Positions 1 through 8,165 of a stretch of 64,000 nt of DNA are shown piece after piece (position 1 is the first letter of the stretch; each line of letters starts with the position of its first letter). The position numbers were made by a program, and so were the translations under genes. The notes under the pieces were generated by a model that saw only the letters and a program-made list of their open reading frames with translations, was not told the origin of the DNA and searched no databases. Location of the stretch: NCBI RefSeq assembly GCF_020873875.1, contig NZ_JAHWGU010000017.1:140608-204607 (forward strand), written 5' to 3'. The DNA is from Actinoplanes sp. DH11. Lineage in GTDB: Bacteria > Actinomycetota > Actinomycetes > Mycobacteriales > Micromonosporaceae.

Positions 1-1248
1 GTTCAGCGTGATCGTCTGCGCGGTGACCGGCGCCGAGCGGCTGACGAAGACCAGGTCGGTGGCGGCGGTGCCGGATCGGGTCGTCCAGCTGGAGCGGATC
101 TGACCGAAGAGTTCCGGGTCACGCCAGGCCAGGGACGTACGGTCGAAGTGCTGCCCGTTGTCCCAGAGCATCGTGGCGACCCCGCGGACGCGCGCCTGCC
201 GGCCGAAGAGCTCGAAGAACTTGAGCTTCTCCCCCTGCTCGATCGTGCCGGTGTGCCGGTCGAAGCCGAGCAGGCCGTACTCGCCGATGACCACCGGCAC
301 GCCACGCGCCACCAAGGTGGTGTGTATCCGGGTGAACATGTCGATCAGGTCCTGCTGTGCGGTGGCGTCGAAACGGTAGCCGCCGGCGACGTTCACGCTG
401 AACGGCCAGTACCCGTAGTAGTGCACGGTGGCGATCAGATGGGGGTCGTTCAGGGCGGCGAACTCGGCGGCGAGGTTGTCGAGGTGCACCTGGTCGGCCG
501 AGGTGTGCAGGGTCGGCAGCACGAGCAGCCGGTCGGTGTTGCCGCCGCCGGAGCCGCGCACGATGCGGTGGAAGGACGCGTTGAGCTCGGCGAGGAGCGC
601 GGCCGGGTCGCCGCCGGTGAACTGCGGCTCGTTCACGCTCTCCAGCACCAGGCGCGGCGACGCGTCCCGGAAGGCAGGGGCCACCTGCGACCAGATGGCG
701 TTGAAACGGGCCAGCACGGTGTCGTGGTCGACCGGCATGTTGTTGATCCACTGCCAGGAGTCGTGGTGGACGTTGAGCATCACGTGGAAGCCGTCGTCCA
801 AGGCCCAGCCCACCACCTCCTTCACCCGGGAGAGGTACGCCGGGTCGATCGTCCAGTCCGGCCCCGGCCCCTGGTGCTGTCCCCAGGTGACGGGGATCCG
901 GATGCTCTTGAAGCCCTGTGCCCGGATGCCGTCGAGCAGTTCCGGCGTGACCCGCGGGTTGCCCCACGACGTCTCGTCGTCGCCGGTGGCGTCGAACGTA
1001 TTGCCGAGGTTCCAGCCCGGCTGCATGGCGGCGACCGCCTGCGCCGGGGTGCGGGCCGCCTCGCCGGCGGCGGCCGGGGTGCGGGCCGTCTCGCGCGCGG
1101 CGGCCGGGATGCGGGTTGTTTCGCCGGCGGCGGCCGGGGTGGGACCGGCCGCTGATGCCGGCGCGGGTCCGGCCGGGCCGAGGCCCAGCCCGGTGATCAG
1201 GGCGAGGCTGAGGCCGAGGCCACCGAGCCTGCCGAACAGTCGCGACAT
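1..1248 (-). CDS. Secreted GH5 endoglucanase (cellulase), C-terminus cut by window edge
   Basis: This gene runs off the left edge, so 416 codons are visible without a stop. The product starts MSRLFGRLGG and has a Sec-type signal sequence (about residues 1-33). An Ala-rich linker with a tandem ten-residue repeat (about 38-70) is followed by a glycoside hydrolase family 5 catalytic barrel (about 71-345). Hallmarks are GWNLGNTFDA, the HH pair near 161, the general acid/base Glu207 in ESVNEPQF, HYYGY near 277, and the nucleophile Glu323 in VIGEYG. The family cleaves beta-1,4-glucan outside the cell. After the barrel the reading continues into a sequence ending APVTAQTITLN, the start of an accessory module (possibly X2/Ig-like) lying outside the window. 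A CebR-like operator 37 bp upstream suggests cello-oligosaccharide induction. Exact GH5 subfamily and substrate are not certain. Confidence 0.93.
   Translation of the reverse strand, partial: MSRLFGRLGGLGLSLALITGLGLGPAGPAPASAAGPTPAAAGETTRIPAAARETARTPAAAGEAARTPAQAVAAMQPGWNLGNTFDATGDDETSWGNPRVTPELLDGIRAQGFKSIRIPVTWGQHQGPGPDWTIDPAYLSRVKEVVGWALDDGFHVMLNVHHDSWQWINNMPVDHDTVLARFNAIWSQVAPAFRDASPRLVLESVNEPQFTGGDPAALLAELNASFHRIVRGSGGGNTDRLLVLPTLHTSADQVHLDNLAAEFAALNDPHLIATVHYYGYWPFSVNVAGGYRFDATAQQDLIDMFTRIHTTLVARGVPVVIGEYGLLGFDRHTGTIEQGEKLKFFELFGRQARVRGVATMLWDNGQHFDRTSLAWRDPELFGQIRSSWTTRSGTAATDLVFVSRSAPVTAQTITLN
1051..1140. repeat. 3 x 30-bp in-frame tandem repeat in the GH5 linker
   Basis: Three consecutive 30-bp units begin at 1051, 1081 and 1111, each starting GCGGG and ending CGGCGGCCGGGRT. 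They encode an Ala/Thr/Pro-rich linker of the type (A)xETxRTPAAA between the signal peptide and the GH5 domain. Unit copy number can vary without breaking the frame. Confidence 0.8.
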
Positions 1249-1840
1249 GACGCTCCTGACGAGGACGCGTGGAAGCGGAGCGGACGGGAGCGCTCCCACT
1301 GTGATCTCGGCAGACTATGTATGGACGTCAAACTATGTCAATGAATGCCGGCGACATGGCGGCGGGCCATCCGCGGGGGCGAGCGGGGGATGCACACCTC
1401 GCCGGAATGGCCCGCCTCTCGGCCTGTCGCAGCGACGCCCCGTCCCGCCGTCGAAGGGTGAGCCGGGGTGCCGGCACCGGCCCGCGCGGCGACCTTGCCG
1501 GGCGAGCACACGGTGCTCATAACGCGGAGGCTAGTACTCGGTGCATTCCACAGAAAGGCTGATCCACGGGATACTGCACTTTCCGAGAAACCGATTCCAG
1601 TGGCTCCGTCGAAAATGGTCGGCACCGGCTCAGACGAGTCGATCTCTGCGACTACCTGCAACTACGCAAGTTGCATGATCGTTCACCCAAAGGCATCACT
1701 CCAAACTGGATTGGCACATGATTTTGGGGATTACGCATTGTCGCGCCCCTATTGCAGTTCGTACTCTATGGTCACCTGTTATCGATCGACTTGAGTACGA
1801 GAGCGGGGCCGCTCGGCACGGGCCCGCGTGGGGAGCAGCC
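1249..1840. other. 592-bp intergenic region, divergent promoters
   Basis: No convincing gene. It separates the GH5 gene (leftward) from the gene at 1841 (rightward). It contains the CebR-like box at 1285-1298. From about 1550 on it is clearly less GC-rich than its surroundings. A short perfect hairpin (GAGCGG-GG-CCGCTC, 1801-1814) lies just ahead of the ribosome-binding region of the next gene. Short readable frames here lack coding-like third-position bias. Confidence 0.6.
1285..1298. promoter_or_regulatory. CebR-like operator upstream of GH5 cellulase
   Basis: The sequence CGGGAGCGCTCCCA matches the established actinobacterial CebR box TGGGAGCGCTCCCA at 13 of 14 positions. It lies 37 bp upstream of the GH5 start codon. 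CebR is a LacI-family repressor released by cellobiose or cellotriose. Binding here is inferred from the motif only. Confidence 0.75.
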
Positions 1841-2395
1841 ATGCTTGTCAAAGTCATCGACCAGATCACCGACGACATGCACGAAGCAGCGTGGGACATG
1901 TACGAAGGCGCGTTCGCCGACCTTCGTGCGCTCGCAGTGCAACGCCATCTGATGTACCGGGCGGAGTTCGACCAGGTGATGTTCGATCCCCGAATCGACA
2001 AGTACCTCTGCCTCGACGACGGCGGCAAACTCTGCGGCCTGTCCACGTACACCAATGACCTGTACGCGATGCCACTGATCGCTCCGGAGTACTTCGAGCG
2101 CCGATGGCCCGACCTCTACGCGCAGAAGAAGATCTGGTACTGCGGCTTCGTAGCGGTCGCCGAGGACGCCCGATCCACCCGGGCCTTCGCAGAACTCGTC
2201 GAGGCCATGTACCGAACCGCCACGGATCGGAACGGGATCATCGCACTCGACTTCTGCCGTTACAACGACGACAACCGCAACATGGCGAAGGTGATCCGGT
2301 TGATGTTGCGCCGGCTCTCCGGCGGCACGTTGCGAGCGTCGTGCATGGACCAGCAGTCGTTCTGGATCTACGAATTTCCAGCGGCGTCACAGTAG
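1841..2395 (+). CDS. Hypothetical protein, GNAT-like
   Basis: 184-residue protein starting MLVKVIDQITDD. The start was chosen because a GGGGAG ribosome-binding sequence precedes this ATG; in-frame sequence further upstream is AT-richer and not coding-like. I cannot name the family firmly. Length, a central strand region (KIWYCGFVAVAED) and a following helix resemble an N-acetyltransferase fold, but the acetyl-CoA loop (Q/RxxGxG/A) is not clear. No signal peptide or membrane segment is seen. The gene is monocistronic and ends 3 bp before the stop codon of the convergent acetyltransferase gene. Codon use is somewhat less GC-biased than in neighbours, which could indicate more recent acquisition. 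Confidence 0.7.
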   Translation: MLVKVIDQITDDMHEAAWDMYEGAFADLRALAVQRHLMYRAEFDQVMFDPRIDKYLCLDDGGKLCGLSTYTNDLYAMPLIAPEYFERRWPDLYAQKKIWYCGFVAVAEDARSTRAFAELVEAMYRTATDRNGIIALDFCRYNDDNRNMAKVIRLMLRRLSGGTLRASCMDQQSFWIYEFPAASQ

Positions 2396-2398
2396 GAA

Positions 2399-3010
2399 TC
2401 ACGCCATAGGCGACCTCCACATGCACCAGAGCGGAGGCCCGTCGGGAAGTTCGATCACGGACCGGACCTGGTATCCGTGCCGAAGGTAGAGGTCGCGATT
2501 GCGCGGTTCGTTGGCCTCGAGATAGGCGGGGAGCCCGGCCCGGTCCAGACGGGCGTGGTGGCGGTCCAGCAGGGCGCTGCCGATGCCACGGTTCTGCCGG
2601 CTGGGCCGCACCGCCATGAAGGCCAGGTAGTGGTGCGGCTCGAGCGGGTGGTGCTGGTCGAGCGCGGCGTCCAGCTGCTGACAGCGGTCGAACGCCGTGT
2701 CGGCGGCCTCCTTGAGCCGGCGCTCGTAGTCGACCGGTGCCGGGATCATCGAGGTGAGCGGGAACCAGAGCGCGACGCCGCTCATCCGGCCGTCGCCGTC
2801 GGCGGTGCTGTAGACCTCGCCGTGCGCCAGAGCGTGCTCCACGAAGATCTCGAAGTAGCGGGGCGAGTTCTGCCCGCGGATCAGGGTGTCGGGTTGCATC
2901 CAGCGGGCCACCGGTCCGTCCCACAGCGCCTCGGCCACGAGATCGGTGATCTCCTCGGTGTCGTACGGCGACACGTGCCGGATCACGAGTTCCTGGATGG
3001 CGTACGTCAT
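2399..3010 (-). CDS. GNAT-family N-acetyltransferase
   Basis: 203-residue cytosolic protein starting MTYAIQELVIRH. The acetyl-CoA binding motif is visible as LAFMAVRPSRQNRGIGSALL (about residues 125-145: strand beta4 followed by the R/QxxGxG loop), and RDLYLRHGYQV near the C-terminus is the usual last strand of GNAT enzymes. It should transfer an acetyl group from acetyl-CoA to an amine; the substrate cannot be read from sequence. It starts 10 bp after the stop codon of the amino-acid permease gene, so the two are probably cotranscribed. That suggests a small amine or amino-acid derivative handled by both. Confidence 0.85.
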   Translation of the reverse strand: MTYAIQELVIRHVSPYDTEEITDLVAEALWDGPVARWMQPDTLIRGQNSPRYFEIFVEHALAHGEVYSTADGDGRMSGVALWFPLTSMIPAPVDYERRLKEAADTAFDRCQQLDAALDQHHPLEPHHYLAFMAVRPSRQNRGIGSALLDRHHARLDRAGLPAYLEANEPRNRDLYLRHGYQVRSVIELPDGPPLWCMWRSPMA

Positions 3011-3020
3011 TGATCTTTCC

Positions 3021-4580
3021 CTACTTGATCGACGGAAGTTGGTCACGTAGTTCGTGCGGATGCTGGTACTGCGAGTGGGAGTGCGGTCGCGGCAGCGCGG
3101 GATAGTCGAGGACGTTCCGGCCGTCCGCGCCGCGGCCGATGCCCGCGTACACATCCGGGCGGGTGCGTTTCACGATCAGCGCCCAGCCGAAGCCGATCGC
3201 CGCGAACAGCAGGTAGCCCACCGTGAACACCCAGTGGAAGACCGAGTCGCTGCCCACCTGCAACAGGTCGCCGAACCCGATCACGGTCGCCAGCAGGATG
3301 ATGCTGAGCAGGAAGAACGCGAAGATCGGGGCGACCCGGGCCCGCCAGATGTTCTCGCCGCGGCGGTGCTGGACGAAGAACGCGATCACCGCTGCCGAGG
3401 CACTCCACATCAGGATCAGCACGCCCAGACCGCCGACCACGGTCAGCCACGCGAAGAGGTGGACGAGCGGATCGATGCCGAACAGGCCGTAGGTCAGCAG
3501 GACGCCGAGCGCCAGGATGCTCTGCGTGACCGAGCCGACCACCGGTGCTCCGGTACGGGGATGCGCGTACCCCCATCGGCTCGGCAGCACCCGCTCCCGG
3601 CCCAGGGCGAACTGGTAACGCGAGACCGCCGCGTGGAAGGCCAGCAGGGCGGCGAAGATGCTCGTCATGAACAGCAGGTAGCCGATGGTGATGAGCGTGC
3701 CCGGCACGTGTGGCGCGACAAGGGTGAAGACGAGGTCCGTCTGCTCGGTCCGGGCGGCACCGACGATCCGGGTCGGTCCGGCGGCCACCGACATGGCCCA
3801 CGCCGACAGCGCGCAGAGGATGCCGGCCAGGATCACGCAGAGGTGGGTGGCCCGCGCGATGGTGCGTTTCGGGTCCTTGGCCTCCTCGGAGAGCACGACC
3901 GTCGCCTCGAAGCCGGTGAACCCGCCGATGGCCAGCACCATCATGGCCACCACCTCGGGGGTGAGCAGTTGTGCCGGCGCGAGCGCGGAGAAACTCACCG
4001 AACCCTCGGCCGGGTTGCCCGCCATCACCAGGTCGTAGATCAGCACCACCGCGATCTCGGCGATCAGCAGGACGCCGAGCACCTTGCCGCTGAGGTCGAC
4101 CCAGAGCATGCCCAGCACCGCGATCAGCGCCCACGCGACGAGGGCGCAGGCCAGCCAGGACGCGGTCAGTCCGACCGCTTCGAGGATGCCGGAGGCGACC
4201 ACCCCGAAAAGGCCGAACAGGCCGATCTGCATGAGCGAATAGGCCGCCAGCGCGACGAAGGCCGCCGCGACACCGAGCTCCCGGCCGAGGCCGTGGCTGA
4301 TGTACGCGTAGAAGGCGCCGGAGTTGACGATGTGCCGGCTCATCGCGACGAACCCGACCGTGAAGATCGAGAGAATCCCCGCCACCACGAGGTAGACCAG
4401 CGGCACCGCCGTGTTGCCGACCACCGCGTAGATCGTCGAGATGGCCCCGATGATCACGGTGAGCGGCGCCGCGCCGGCCACGCCGAAGAAGACCACCGAC
4501 GAGACACCGAGCCGGTTGCTCGCCAGCGACTGGCTGACGATGTCCGGTCCGGAGTTCCGCCGGTTCAACTCCGTCAGCAT
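3021..4580 (-). CDS. APC-superfamily amino acid permease
   Basis: 519-residue integral membrane protein with about twelve hydrophobic helices. The first follows the cytosolic N-terminus MLTELNRRNSGPD, with the typical APC helix-1 sequence VVFFGVAGAAPLTVIIG. The GFTGFEATVVLSEEAKDPKRTIARA segment (about residues 215-240) is the characteristic helix-6/loop region of amino acid-polyamine-organocation transporters. It imports an amino acid or amine by proton symport or exchange; the substrate is unknown. ATG at 4580 was chosen because the hydrophobic core starts soon after, although no strong Shine-Dalgarno is visible. It lies between the GPP34 gene and the GNAT gene, all leftward and closely spaced. 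Confidence 0.88.
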   Translation of the reverse strand: MLTELNRRNSGPDIVSQSLASNRLGVSSVVFFGVAGAAPLTVIIGAISTIYAVVGNTAVPLVYLVVAGILSIFTVGFVAMSRHIVNSGAFYAYISHGLGRELGVAAAFVALAAYSLMQIGLFGLFGVVASGILEAVGLTASWLACALVAWALIAVLGMLWVDLSGKVLGVLLIAEIAVVLIYDLVMAGNPAEGSVSFSALAPAQLLTPEVVAMMVLAIGGFTGFEATVVLSEEAKDPKRTIARATHLCVILAGILCALSAWAMSVAAGPTRIVGAARTEQTDLVFTLVAPHVPGTLITIGYLLFMTSIFAALLAFHAAVSRYQFALGRERVLPSRWGYAHPRTGAPVVGSVTQSILALGVLLTYGLFGIDPLVHLFAWLTVVGGLGVLILMWSASAAVIAFFVQHRRGENIWRARVAPIFAFFLLSIILLATVIGFGDLLQVGSDSVFHWVFTVGYLLFAAIGFGWALIVKRTRPDVYAGIGRGADGRNVLDYPALPRPHSHSQYQHPHELRDQLPSIK

Positions 4581-4636
4581 GGTGCCGGCCCACTGATCGA
4601 CGTTGTTGCGCCGGCGCTGGTGGCGGCCGGCCGGGC

Positions 4637-5278
4637 TCACCGGCGGCCCACCGCGAGCGCGGTGCCCACCTGCTGCTCGGTGCACTCAACGAGTTCACGC
4701 AGGTCGCTGGGCAGCGAGGCGATCATGCTGGGCAGAGAGTGGTAGATGTGCGGGTACATCTCGAATCCGTACATGACGTGGCGGGTCAGACCGGTCGCGA
4801 CGACCAGCCCGACCAGCAGGCGGTCGGCGAGGTTGAGATCCATGCCGCGGACCAGGATGTTCGCGATCCGGGTGGAGGCCCAGGCGGCGGCGTTGCGCTG
4901 CCGGGCGGTGTTCGGCATGTAGAGCGTCTGCGTGGAGCCCAGCATGCGGCGGCGGGTGACCATCTCGACGGCGCCGACGCGCATCAGGCGCTCGGCGACC
5001 CGCAGGGCCGCGTCCTGGGACAGGAAGGCGAGCCAGGTCCGCACATCGGTGTGCTGGGACTGGGCCGAGAGCAGATCAAGGACGTCATGCGAGAGCGCAT
5101 CGCGCGGCGGATGACGATCGACAATGAACAGTTCGCCGTCGGCGACACCGACACGGCCCTCGAGTACGAGTTCGGAGAGCAGAGCGGCGGCCAAACCGAG
5201 GCCGGTCGCACGGGGATGGAGTCTGGACCGGCCGGTGCGGTCCTCGTGTGCGATCAGGTAGTACTGGTCAGCCAACAC
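4637..5278 (-). CDS. GOLPH3/VPS74 (GPP34) family protein
   Basis: 213-residue protein beginning (GTG) MLADQYYLIAHEDRTGRSRL, the canonical start of the GPP34 fold, whose eukaryotic members bind phosphatidylinositol-4-phosphate at the Golgi. Mostly helical, no membrane span or signal peptide. Bacterial homologues, common in actinobacteria, have no settled function; membrane-lipid association is an inference from the eukaryotic family. A second GTG three codons upstream (5287) is possible, but AAGGGG lies almost on top of it and is better spaced for 5278. The permease gene begins 57 bp downstream, so GPP34-permease-GNAT is a likely operon. Confidence 0.82.
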   Translation of the reverse strand: MLADQYYLIAHEDRTGRSRLHPRATGLGLAAALLSELVLEGRVGVADGELFIVDRHPPRDALSHDVLDLLSAQSQHTDVRTWLAFLSQDAALRVAERLMRVGAVEMVTRRRMLGSTQTLYMPNTARQRNAAAWASTRIANILVRGMDLNLADRLLVGLVVATGLTRHVMYGFEMYPHIYHSLPSMIASLPSDLRELVECTEQQVGTALAVGRR

Positions 5279-5540
5279 TTGCGCCACGCCCCTTAGACGC
5301 CAGTTCCAATGATCATTTCTCTATGTGTAGGAAAGAAGACAGAACTCGATGTCCGCAGCATCATGTACCGAACATCAAGGTCAATACAAGAAGTACTAGA
5401 CTTCTCATTAAGGCCCTGCAGTCTGGAACTCCACTAAGGATCATGCAGAATTGCGATCATGGGGCGCGTGATCGAATGGGCTACTGGATCGTGAGGAACC
5501 GGTCGTAGTGTCGACCGCATCAGGACCGTAGGGAGTCCAG

Positions 5541-6389
5541 GTGTCCGATATCGAGGGTCCGACGCTCCGCCGCCGCCGACTCGGCGCGGAGCTCAAACGA
5601 TGCCGGGAAGCCGCCGGCCTGACGCAACAGGACGTGTCCCGGCACTTCGAGTGGCACGCCGCCAAGGTCACCCGGATCGAGACCGCACGGGTGGCGGTCA
5701 CCCCGCGCGACGTGCGGGATCTGCTGACCTTGTACAACGTCCGCGACCAGGGATACCGCGAGGCGCTGGTGGAGCTCGCCAGGCTCTCCCGGGAGCGCAC
5801 CTGGTGGACCGACTACCGGGACATCATGCGACCCGGCAACTTCGTCGGCCTGGAGGCGGCCGCCTCGTCGATGCGCGCCTGGGAACCGATCATCGTGCCC
5901 GGCCTGCTGCAGACCGAGGCATACATGCGAGCACTGATCAAGACCGGTCGCTCGAACGATACCCAGCAGCAAATCGACAGGCGGGTGGCATTGCGCCTCA
6001 CACGGCAGAGCCGGCTCGGCGGCGATCGGCCGCTCGAGCTCTCGGCAGTCATCGACGAGTCGGTGGTGCGCCGTGTCATCGGCGGCGAAGACGTCATGGC
6101 AGATCAACTGCGACATCTGATCGATACGGCTGGATTACCGAATGTAACCCTGCAGATCTTGCCCTTCAGCGCCGGGGAACATCCGTTCCTTGGGGGTTCA
6201 GCAGCACTTTTGGAGTTCCGCGAGACCACCCATTTGGATGTTGTCTACCTCGAAGGCATTGCGGGAGACTATTACGAAGAGCAACCGGATGAGGTTGCCC
6301 GGTACCGGCAGGAGTTCGAGCGAATGAGTGCTAAGGCGCTCGATCATCGGACTACGATAAAGATGATCGAGAGTCTGCTCGTCGCGTAG
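5541..6389 (+). CDS. XRE-type HTH regulator with DUF5753 domain
   Basis: 282-residue protein starting GTG (MSDIEGPTLRRRRLG) with GGGAG 6 bp upstream. An N-terminal helix-turn-helix (about residues 12-70, ELKRCREAAGLTQQDVSRHF) is followed by the DUF5753 domain (about 90-275, with the typical WEPIIVPGLLQTEAYMRA and LQILPF segments). Such proteins are abundant in streptomycetes and Micromonosporaceae (WhiJ/AbaA-like paralogues) and nearly always pair with a small DUF397 protein, as here 41 bp downstream. The pair is thought to act in developmental or antibiotic regulation, with the DUF397 partner as a cognate modulator. The target promoter is unknown. Confidence 0.9.
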   Translation: MSDIEGPTLRRRRLGAELKRCREAAGLTQQDVSRHFEWHAAKVTRIETARVAVTPRDVRDLLTLYNVRDQGYREALVELARLSRERTWWTDYRDIMRPGNFVGLEAAASSMRAWEPIIVPGLLQTEAYMRALIKTGRSNDTQQQIDRRVALRLTRQSRLGGDRPLELSAVIDESVVRRVIGGEDVMADQLRHLIDTAGLPNVTLQILPFSAGEHPFLGGSAALLEFRETTHLDVVYLEGIAGDYYEEQPDEVARYRQEFERMSAKALDHRTTIKMIESLLVA

Positions 6390-6430
6390 CGCTCCCGAAG
6401 GAATCTCATATCGAAGGGAGGTGCTCGACC

Positions 6431-6646
6431 ATGCTCGCGCACCAACTCGACGGTGCCGTCTGGAGAAAAGCCAGTCGCAGTAACGGCAGCGGCGGCAGCA
6501 ACTGCGTCGAGGTCGCATTCCTCGACAAGGGAATTGCCGTCCGTGACAGCAAGGACCAGGCGGGGCCGGCTCTCATGTTCACGGAAGCGGAGTGGACCGC
6601 TTTCGTGGACTCCACCAAGGACGGCGAATTCGATATCGACTCGTGA
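6431..6646 (+). CDS. DUF397 partner protein
   Basis: 71 residues. The sequence WRKASRSNGSGGSNCVEVAFLDKGIAVRDSKD is the diagnostic DUF397 core (W-x-K-S-S-x-S-x-x-x-x-x-C-V-E-V and V-R-D-S-K). ATG at 6431 is preceded by a strong GGGAGG. It follows the HTH-DUF5753 gene and probably shares its transcript. DUF397 proteins are thought to act with their adjacent HTH regulator. A strong convergent terminator follows at 6721-6755. Confidence 0.92.
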   Translation: MLAHQLDGAVWRKASRSNGSGGSNCVEVAFLDKGIAVRDSKDQAGPALMFTEAEWTAFVDSTKDGEFDIDS

Positions 6647-6720
6647 GAGCCTACCGATAGCCGCACACCGATGGAAGTCCTGAAAGGTTAGATCGACTTT
6701 CGCGATGTGCGACTTGAGGA

Positions 6721-6755
6721 GTGCCACGGCGTCTCCCCGTGAGGCGCCGTGGCAC
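6721..6755. terminator. Hairpin between convergent genes
   Basis: Perfect 11-bp arms GTGCCACGGCG / CGCCGTGGCAC with a 13-nt loop lie between the 3' ends of the DUF397 gene (rightward) and the coiled-coil gene (leftward). There is no T-run, as is common in actinobacteria. Likely a bidirectional terminator. Confidence 0.7.
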
Positions 6756-6811
6756 AGGTCCACCGCCCGCCCGGCGCCGGTGACACACCGGCACCGCATG
6801 ATGACAATCGG

Positions 6812-7582
6812 TCAGGCGAAGGCCGGCCGGAACGCCACCGCGACTGCGGGGGCCGGCGTCAGATGCCGGACCGCCGCCGCCCGGGCCTGCGCGACCGCCG
6901 CCTCCCGCACCAGGCTGTCCCAGTTGCGGCGGGCACGCACGGCGTCCTGCCAGGCCGCCCGCTCGGCCGCCACGGCCTGCTCGTGCACGCGCGCCAGGTA
7001 GGCCGCGCTGACCCGGTGCACCGTCACCTCCTGCTCGGCCGGGTGCAGCCGGGCGTCCCACCCGTGGTGCCCGTTCAGCGCGTCGACGACCGCCTCGGCG
7101 GGCAGCTCGCCACGCTCGGCGGCCTCGCGCACGGCCCGGTGCAGGAAGCGCTCGCGGTACGCGTACTCCGCCGGGGTCCGCGCCGTGTACGGCGTGCCGA
7201 AGGCCACCGCTGTCCGGCTCCGCGTCCAGCGCACGTCCGCCGCCTGCCAGGACCGCCAGGCCGCGTCCACCCGCTCGCCGGCCGCCTCCCAGTGGCCCTG
7301 CCAGCGCTGCGCCGCGGACTCCGCCCGATCCGCCGCCACCCGGACCTCCTCGGCGTAACGCACCGCCTGCCGCGCCTCCTCGGCCTGCCGCAGGCGCAGC
7401 TCGTCACGCTGCTCGGCCCGGCGGCGCAGGAAGCCCACCGTGTCGATCAGGGCCCGCCCCGGGTGCCGCACGTTGTGCGGGCTGGCCAGCACCACGAGAG
7501 CCGGCAGGGTGAGCAGCATGAGGGTGGCCCAGATCGCCATCGGGGCCGGCTCGGTGAGCAGCATCTCGGCGACGATGTTCAT
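6812..7582 (-). CDS. Membrane-anchored helical protein of unknown function
   Basis: 256-residue protein starting MNIVAEMLLTEPAPMAIW. One transmembrane helix (about residues 15-35, WATLMLLTLPALVVLAS) is followed by about 220 Arg/Ala/Glu-rich residues predicted to be long helices or coiled coil (for example RRRAEQRDELRLRQAEEARQ). I do not recognise a named family. The C-terminal part would be cytosolic if the N-terminus is outside. It lies downstream of the small secreted protein gene at 7667-7978 and could share its transcript. Strong third-position GC supports real coding. Confidence 0.7.
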   Translation of the reverse strand: MNIVAEMLLTEPAPMAIWATLMLLTLPALVVLASPHNVRHPGRALIDTVGFLRRRAEQRDELRLRQAEEARQAVRYAEEVRVAADRAESAAQRWQGHWEAAGERVDAAWRSWQAADVRWTRSRTAVAFGTPYTARTPAEYAYRERFLHRAVREAAERGELPAEAVVDALNGHHGWDARLHPAEQEVTVHRVSAAYLARVHEQAVAAERAAWQDAVRARRNWDSLVREAAVAQARAAAVRHLTPAPAVAVAFRPAFA

Positions 7583-7666
7583 GGTGGTGGTCCGTCCGAT
7601 CGGTTCGGTGTCCGTTTCCTGGCAGGCGTGGACCCCCGGGCAGCACGTGGTGCTGTCCGAAAAGGG

Positions 7667-7978
7667 TCAGGCGGAAACGGCGGGCGGAGCCCGCGAACCG
7701 AAGGCCCCGGAGAGCGTCCGGGCGCACAGGACGCGCTCGGATCCGGGGGTCGAGCCGGTCGGAACCGGCGCGGCGGCCGGAATTTCGGGGGTACGCGCGG
7801 ACGGGACACATCCGTCGGCGGAGGCCGTATCGACCGCCACGGCAGAGGCGGAAACGCTGATGGAGCTCGGGCTGCAGGGGGCCTCACCAGTGGGAACGGG
7901 AGCCGTCAGCAGCGCCAGAACGAGCGTCAGCAGGACAGGCAACGACCGGAGCAGAGCGCTTCGGGATGTCGTGGCCAT
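7667..7978 (-). CDS. Small putative secreted protein, unknown
   Basis: 103-residue frame starting MATTSRSALLRSLPVLLTLVLALLTAPVPT, a good Sec signal peptide. A short Ser/Ala/Pro-rich mature part with two cysteines follows. No family recognised and no strong ribosome-binding site. The signal-peptide-like N-terminus and position upstream of the membrane protein gene favour a real gene, but the low-complexity mature sequence leaves doubt. Confidence 0.45.
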   Translation of the reverse strand: MATTSRSALLRSLPVLLTLVLALLTAPVPTGEAPCSPSSISVSASAVAVDTASADGCVPSARTPEIPAAAPVPTGSTPGSERVLCARTLSGAFGSRAPPAVSA

Positions 7979-8165
7979 GGGACGAACGTACCTATTTGTC
8001 ATCGAAAGTCCGATTGCGGCGCGCCAGATGATCACCCGTTCCGACTACGCGGATCGGATAGATCTCGCGGCTCGCGGACAGGATCACTCAGCTCGCAGCC
8101 CCACGCGCCGATCGAGACATACCGAGCCGGAAGCCATCCGGTCGCCACCCGCGACAGGAGCGATC

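Noticed and set aside
148..1155. Long open frame on the plus strand across the GH5 gene
   Set aside because: Antisense shadow of GH5; the minus-strand reading contains all catalytic motifs.
3054..4745. 563-codon open frame opposite the permease
   Set aside because: His/Arg/Asp-rich antisense shadow of a GC-rich membrane protein gene; no recognisable domain.
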